From: Nitrospirota bacterium
GTDB taxonomy: Bacteria; Nitrospirota; Thermodesulfovibrionia; Thermodesulfovibrionales; UBA6898
Reading direction: 5' to 3'
Assembly (NCBI GenBank): GCA_004321925.1
Contig: SCQH01000024.1
Location: forward strand, 1 to 60,362
Length of the DNA: 60,362 nucleotides
Positions within the stretch are counted from its first letter, which is position 1. Each line of letters starts with the position of its first letter. The notes beneath the pieces were generated by a model, which was not told the DNA's origin, did no database searches, and saw nothing but the letters and a program-made list of their open reading frames with translations. The translations under genes were made by a program, and so were the position numbers. This document shows, one piece after another, positions 55,961-60,362 of the stretch.

Positions 55961-56725
55961 ATGGTAAAGCGTTTGGCGCTTATCACCGGCGGGACCTCGG
56001 GCATCGGGCTTGGTGCTGCGCGAAAGCTTGCGCCCTCATGTGACCTTGCCCTGGCCTATGCAGGCAATCATGAAAGGGCTGAGAAGGCACGGCAGGAGTT
56101 TGAGGCGCTGGGGGTGCATGCAGAGATCTTTGCCCGGCCTCTGGGATCCTATGAAGATGCCGGGGAACTGCTGGAGCAGGTGAAATCGTCATATAAGCGA
56201 TCCCCCGATATCCTGGTGAACTCAGCAGGCAGCATACATGACGGATTCTTCATGACCACTGATTTTGCCCATCACGAAAAGATAATCAGGGAGCATCTTG
56301 TCGTGACCATGGCCTTATGCCACCTCACGGTCAAGGGAATGTACGGAAATAAGTTCGGCAGGATAGTGAACCTGAGTTCGATAAGCGGCTCGTATGCAAA
56401 AAGGGGACAGACCAGCTATGCAGCTGCCAAGGCAGCGATCACCGGGTTCACCAAGACCCTGGCCCTGGAGGTCGCCCACAGGGGAATAACCGTTAACGCC
56501 GTTGCCCCCGGTCTGATCGCTACGCCGATGACAGAGGGGATAATGCAATTCCTCGAAAAAGATCCAAAGAGGACGATCAAGAAGGTCGTCCCCGCCGGAT
56601 ATGCGGGGACCACCGAGGATGTCGGCAGCCTGATCGCCTTTTTATGCTCGGATGAGGCCCGGTATATTACGGGGGCGCTCATGGTCATAGATGGCGGCAG
56701 GTCTTTGGGAGACCCGGGCTCATGA
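55961..56725 (+). CDS. 3-oxoacyl-ACP reductase (FabG-like SDR)
   Basis: 254 residues. Classical SDR: TGGTSGIGLG cofactor motif, NSAG, catalytic Ser in NLSSISG, and Tyr/Lys in SYAAAK (YxxxK), plus MVIDGGRS at the C-terminus. The YxxxK spacing and VNAVAPGLIATPMT fit a ketoreductase acting after the KS at 54727. One base separates it from the KS gene and it overlaps the next gene by 4. Confidence 0.88.
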   Translation: MVKRLALITGGTSGIGLGAARKLAPSCDLALAYAGNHERAEKARQEFEALGVHAEIFARPLGSYEDAGELLEQVKSSYKRSPDILVNSAGSIHDGFFMTTDFAHHEKIIREHLVVTMALCHLTVKGMYGNKFGRIVNLSSISGSYAKRGQTSYAAAKAAITGFTKTLALEVAHRGITVNAVAPGLIATPMTEGIMQFLEKDPKRTIKKVVPAGYAGTTEDVGSLIAFLCSDEARYITGALMVIDGGRSLGDPGS

Positions 56726-57474
56726 TGGACCTCAGCGGGAAAAATGCGGTGATCACCGGCGGCACGCGCGGCATAGGGAGGGCGATCGCCCTGGACCTTG
56801 CCGGATGCGGCGCCCGTGTCTATGCCCTGTATGCCCGGGACCGCAAGAGCGCAGAGGCCCTTGAGCAGGAGGCAGGTCATAAAGGCCTGGGAATAATAAC
56901 GATCCGCGGCGACCTGGCACGGCAGGAGACCTTTCAGGCCTCAGTTGATCAGGTCAAAGAGGCCTGTGAGACCATAGACATCCTTGTCCATGCAGCGGCC
57001 AGCGGGGTCCACAAAAGCGCCATGGAACTCACGGACAGGCATATGCGCTGGACCTTCGATATCAACTTTTTTGCCGTGCATAAACTGACGGTGGCTTTGA
57101 TCGGGAAGATGAAGAAAGGCGGCCGCATTATTGGTGTTACGTCGCCCGGAGGCGAGCGGGTCATCCCGCATTATGCGGCGATCGGGGCCAGCAAGGGGGC
57201 ACTTGAAGCCCTTTTCAGACATTATGCCCGGGAGCTTGCCCCTCAGGGGATCATGGTGAACCTTGTCTGCCCGGGCATGGTCATGACCGATGCAGCGCAG
57301 GCATTTCCCCAGCTCGCTGAGAGGTTGGCCATGACCCTCGAATATACGCCTACCGGGGACCTGACGAGGCCGGAACAGGTTGCGGCACTGGTGAGGTTCC
57401 TCTGCAGTGAAGAGGCTAAACAGATAGTCGGTCAGACGCTCGTGATGGACGGTGGAAAGGGTTTGCTGGCCTAG
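56722..57474 (+). CDS. enoyl-ACP reductase, FabL-like SDR
   Basis: 250 residues. SDR with TGGTRGIGRA and C-terminal LVMDGGKGLL. The active-site spacing is Tyr-x6-Lys (HYAAIGASK), the signature of FabI/FabL enoyl reductases, not the Tyr-x3-Lys of ketoreductases. The following ALEALFRHYARELAP resembles Bacillus FabL. It would saturate the enoyl intermediate, so the cluster encodes a complete elongation and reduction cycle. Confidence 0.82.
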   Translation: MMDLSGKNAVITGGTRGIGRAIALDLAGCGARVYALYARDRKSAEALEQEAGHKGLGIITIRGDLARQETFQASVDQVKEACETIDILVHAAASGVHKSAMELTDRHMRWTFDINFFAVHKLTVALIGKMKKGGRIIGVTSPGGERVIPHYAAIGASKGALEALFRHYARELAPQGIMVNLVCPGMVMTDAAQAFPQLAERLAMTLEYTPTGDLTRPEQVAALVRFLCSEEAKQIVGQTLVMDGGKGLLA

Positions 57475-57510
57475 TCTTCCATCCCCCGTTTCATTCTTCC
57501 CGCGGGGTGG

Positions 57511-58638
57511 ATGGTGAAGAGGCCCTCCCCGGGATTAAGCAGGGTATGCAGCCTTTTCCTCCTCTTCCACCTCGGTCTGCTTTTCAGCGGTTGTTCCCAC
57601 ACGGGTGCACTGCAGGAACAGGAGATTCAGGGCAGCTCAACTGCATATTGGCCTGTTGGCAGCTGGCGGACCTCCTCCCCTGAAGCTCAGGGCATCGACC
57701 CCCAAAAGATCTCTGCCATGATACGTGACATCAGGGCCGGGCAGAAAAAGATCCATAGTCTGCTCATCGTGAGAAACGGGTATCTCATTACAGAAGAGTA
57801 CTTCCCCCCGTATAGTAAAGATTCCGGGCATATGCTGTATTCCTGCACAAAGAGCGTAATCTCAGCCCTTGTGGGGATAGCTGTCAGCGACGGGTTCATA
57901 AAGGGTCTGGATGAAAAGGTGACCGGTTATTTTACGGACCTGGACATTGACAATAAGGACGGACGAAAGGATGCCATAACCATAAAGCATCTTCTTGAGA
58001 TGTCGGCCGGGCTTGACTGGGTTGAAGACGGCAATTACGGCAGCCCCGCAGATTCAGTGACCCGGATGCGGCTCAGCGGGGACCAGATCAAGTTCGTCCT
58101 TGACCGGCCCATGAAAGAGGACCCGGGCAAGACCTTTTATTACTGCAGCGGTGCTTCCCACCTGTTGTCCGGGATCCTTCAACGGACCACAGGGAGAAGC
58201 TCTTTTGAATACGGCAAACAGAGATTATTCGACCCCCTGGGGATCAAAGATATTTCATGGACGTCGGATGAGGACGGGATCAGTAACGGCGCTGACGGCA
58301 TAAGTATGACACCGGCTGACATGGCACGGTTCGGATATCTCTTCCTGAGAAACGGCAGATGGAACAACAGGCAGGTCGTCCCGGCAGTGTGGGTAGCAGA
58401 GTCGACGAAAACACATATCGATACCCCTGACGGGCTTGCAGGCAGGTATGGATACGGTTACCAGTGGTGGAGGAACAGATTCGGCGGATACTCAGCCCGG
58501 GGATACGGTGGCCAATATATCTTTGTTATCCCCGAATATGACATGGTCATTGTCTTTACCGGGGAACTGTCTTTGCGTGACCTTTTCTTGCCAGAGAACC
58601 TGGTAGAGGCATATCTAATATCCGCTGTTATTTTCTAA
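57511..58638 (+). CDS. lipoprotein serine hydrolase, class C beta-lactamase family
   Basis: 375 residues. A signal peptide ends in lipobox LFSGC (Cys28), so an outer- or inner-membrane lipoprotein is expected. The beta-lactamase/esterase fold shows SxxK as SCTK (residues about 110-113), and YCS (in FYYCSGASHL) in place of YxN; the third motif is replaced by GYGGQY. Such proteins include esterases, D-amino peptidases and transacylases (LovD/EstB type). It follows the enoyl reductase gene by 36 bases and may finish or transfer the acyl product. Function unknown. Confidence 0.83.
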   Translation: MVKRPSPGLSRVCSLFLLFHLGLLFSGCSHTGALQEQEIQGSSTAYWPVGSWRTSSPEAQGIDPQKISAMIRDIRAGQKKIHSLLIVRNGYLITEEYFPPYSKDSGHMLYSCTKSVISALVGIAVSDGFIKGLDEKVTGYFTDLDIDNKDGRKDAITIKHLLEMSAGLDWVEDGNYGSPADSVTRMRLSGDQIKFVLDRPMKEDPGKTFYYCSGASHLLSGILQRTTGRSSFEYGKQRLFDPLGIKDISWTSDEDGISNGADGISMTPADMARFGYLFLRNGRWNNRQVVPAVWVAESTKTHIDTPDGLAGRYGYGYQWWRNRFGGYSARGYGGQYIFVIPEYDMVIVFTGELSLRDLFLPENLVEAYLISAVIF

Positions 58639-58694
58639 ACCTTTTTGATATAGTGAAAATATAGGTGTCGAATCCTGAAGGAGGTATCTCTGAT

Positions 58695-60362
58695 ATGAAG
58701 AAGGTAACCCGACGGCAGTTTCTCAAGGTTTCGGCAGGGACCATCGGCACGGCTGTTGCCCTGGAGGCAGCTGGCCTGGGATTGGATATGGCCGGAGCGC
58801 AGGAGCGTTCTCTGAGCATGCCGATCAAGAAGGGAAAGCAGGTCCCCAGTGTCTGCCCCTTCTGCTCTGTCGGCTGCGGCCAGATCGTCATGGTGGACGA
58901 TTCGGGCAAGATCATCGATATCCAGGGGAATCCGGACTCCCCCTTAAGCGAGGGGACCCTTTGTCCCAAGGGGGCCGCGACGTATCAACTCGTCATGAAC
59001 GAGCATCGCTGGACAAAGGTCAAATACCGCGCGCCGGGCAGCGACCACTGGGAAGAGAAAACGCTTGAGTGGGCGATGAACCGTGTGGCCGAACTGGTCA
59101 AAAAGACGCGGGACGCGAACTTTAACGAGTTTGAGGATGTCCCTGACAGCAAAGGCAAACCGGTCAAAAAACGGGTCATGAACACCTATTCGATCGCCTC
59201 TCTCGGGGGAGCGACCATCGACAATGAATGGAACTACACCCATCAGAAACTGATGCACGGCCTGGGGATCATCTATGTTGAAAACCAGGCACGAATATGA
59301 CACTCTTCCACTGTCCCCGGTCTGGGGGTAAGTTTTGGCCGCGGGGGTTCCACAACCTTTCCGCGTGATCTTGTAAACTCTGATGCCGTCATGATCATGG
59401 GCTCGAACATGGCCGAATGCCATCCGGTAGCCTTCCGCTGGCCGCTGAAGGCCAAGACAGACCACGGCGCTGTGCTGATGCATGTCGATCCCCGATTCAC
59501 CCGTACCTCGGCGCTTTGCGACATACATGCTCAGATCAGGGCCGGGTCAGACATTGTCTTCCTCGGGGCGCTGATCAGCCATGTCATCAACAGCGAACGC
59601 TGGAACACGGACCCGTTCTTCAAAGAGTATGTTGCCAATTATACGAATGCCGCAACCCTTGTGCATCCTGACTTCAAGGACACCGAGGACCTCGACGGAC
59701 TCTTCTCCGGCATGTCCGCGGACGGCAAGGTCTACTCGCGTGAGACCTGGTCTTACCAGCGAAATCCTGCGCCCAAGTCTCCGGTCACCGACCCCAAGAC
59801 CTTCACCGATCTCCTCCTTCAGCGGATCCCGGGACGGCCGAAGACCGATCCGACGCTGAAGGATCCGCAGTGCGTCTTCCAGATCGTCAAAAAGCACTAC
59901 AAGAGATATACGCCTGAAATGGTGGAGCGGGTATGCGGCTGTTCGAAAGAGGCGTTCCTGAAGGTCGCCGAAACGCTCCTGAAGAACTCCGGCAGGGACC
60001 GGACCTCCAATATCACCTATGCGGTGGGCTGGACCCAGCACACGGTCGGCGTCCAGATAATCCGGACCGCAGGCATGCTCCAGGCCCTGCTCGGCAACAT
60101 CGGCAGACCGGGGGGAGGCGTGCTGGCGCTCCGCGGACATTCGACGATCCAGGGTTCTACCGATATCGCAACGCTGTATCACTCGCTGCCGGGCTACCTT
60201 AATATGCCCGATGCCCGGATCGCCCACGATTCGCTGAAGGACTTCATCCTGACCGAGGCAGGTCCTGTCTCGACGAGCTACTGGGGCAACTATCCGAAAT
60301 TTGCTGTCTCGTATTTCAAGGCCCAGTTCGGTGACGCTGCAACGAAAGAGAACGACTATGGG
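58695..60362 (+). CDS. fdnG: formate dehydrogenase major (alpha) subunit, selenocysteine-containing, 3' truncated by window
   Basis: 556 codons are visible and the gene runs off the window. Twin-arginine signal TRRQFLKVSAG marks export of the folded protein. A 4Fe-4S cluster is ligated by Cys54, Cys57, Cys61 and Cys90 (CPFCSVGC...C), followed by the molybdopterin-binding core. An in-frame TGA at 59298-59300 (codon 202) sits in VENQARI-U-HSS, the position of Sec in FdnG-type enzymes, and the frame continues with SFGRGGSTTFPRD and MGSNMAECHPV. ATG 58695 is chosen for AAGGAGG 10 bases upstream; an upstream GTG is rejected. It oxidises formate in the periplasm and feeds quinone-linked respiration. 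Confidence 0.95.
59298..59338 (+). promoter_or_regulatory. bacterial SECIS element with in-frame UGA (Sec) codon
   Basis: TGA at 59298-59300 is followed 18 bases later by the loop GGTCT (59319-59323), closed by CCCC (59315-59318) and GGGG (59324-59327) and extended by T-G, G-T and T-A pairs to 59312/59330. The GGU(C/U) apical loop and the spacing match the SelB-binding hairpin of E. coli fdhF as I recall it. Reading through at this UGA requires selABCD, not visible here. Confidence 0.9.

Noticed and set aside
58695-59300. Formate dehydrogenase as a pseudogene with a premature stop
   Set aside because: The same frame continues with conserved FdnG sequence, the TGA is at the Sec position, and a SECIS hairpin follows.

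Overview
The window looks like a stretch of chromosome from a Gram-negative, motile, anaerobically respiring bacterium. Supporting genes are a heptose kinase fragment (LPS core), a two-partner outer-membrane secretion pair, a complete chemosensory cluster, c-type haem proteins and a selenocysteine formate dehydrogenase. The gene order rpiB-glyA-nrdR, the lone atpB-atpE pair, and the abundance of PAS, GAF, HD-GYP and NtrC proteins are what I would expect from Nitrospirota (Thermodesulfovibrionia-like) or Desulfobacterota. The phylum cannot be fixed from this window. I see no transposase, integrase, rRNA or CRISPR array.

Layout. 1-3.6 kb: end of a heptose kinase, a PP-loop tRNA-thiolation-type enzyme, then rpiB-glyA-nrdR. 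3.7-10.1 kb: an orphan cheR, then rpmH-rnpA-yidD-yidC-mnmE behind a consensus sigma-70 promoter, then a CBS-containing family II pyrophosphatase. 10.1-25.4 kb: a small cytochrome c (minus strand), then a chemosensory cluster (cheW, Cache protein, MCP, cheR, receiver, cheA, cheB, cheY, cheX, cheY, HD-GYP) behind a sigma-54-type promoter. It runs on into a sigma-54 activator and a large sensor kinase with two haem-binding motifs in its periplasmic domain. 25.3-31.1 kb: ubiE-ubiB, a nuclease/K+ channel pair (all minus strand), tRNA-Leu(CAA) and a second HD-GYP regulator. 31.2-40.6 kb: TpsB and TpsA facing a convergent operon of a secreted TPR-CHAT protease, a CHASE2 cyclase and a DUF928-like protein. 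40.7-48.6 kb: PBP1A, a cysteine-rich MerR regulator, atpB-atpE, a PAS/zinc-ribbon/triple-GAF protein, an HD protein and ribF. 48.6-58.6 kb: a self-contained type II fatty-acid/polyketide-like cluster with methyltransferase, Sfp-type PPTase, thioester reductase, acyl-AMP ligase, dehydratase, half-size ketosynthase-like protein, ACP, ketosynthase, ketoreductase, FabL-like enoyl reductase and a lipoprotein serine hydrolase. 58.7-60.4 kb: the start of a TAT-exported formate dehydrogenase alpha subunit with an in-frame UGA (Sec) and a bacterial SECIS hairpin; it runs off the window.

Best candidates for an undescribed system: (1) the 48.6-58.6 kb cluster, which has a full KS/KR/DH/ER reduction cycle on a dedicated ACP, a KS-like half protein without a catalytic cysteine, and an apparently reductive release enzyme; (2) the TpsBA / TPR-CHAT / CHASE2-cyclase / DUF928 locus, which may couple adhesin secretion, surface proteolysis and cyclic-nucleotide signalling; (3) the sigma-54 / NtrC / di-haem sensor kinase module attached to a chemosensory cluster. 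Functions for all three are inferred from families and context.
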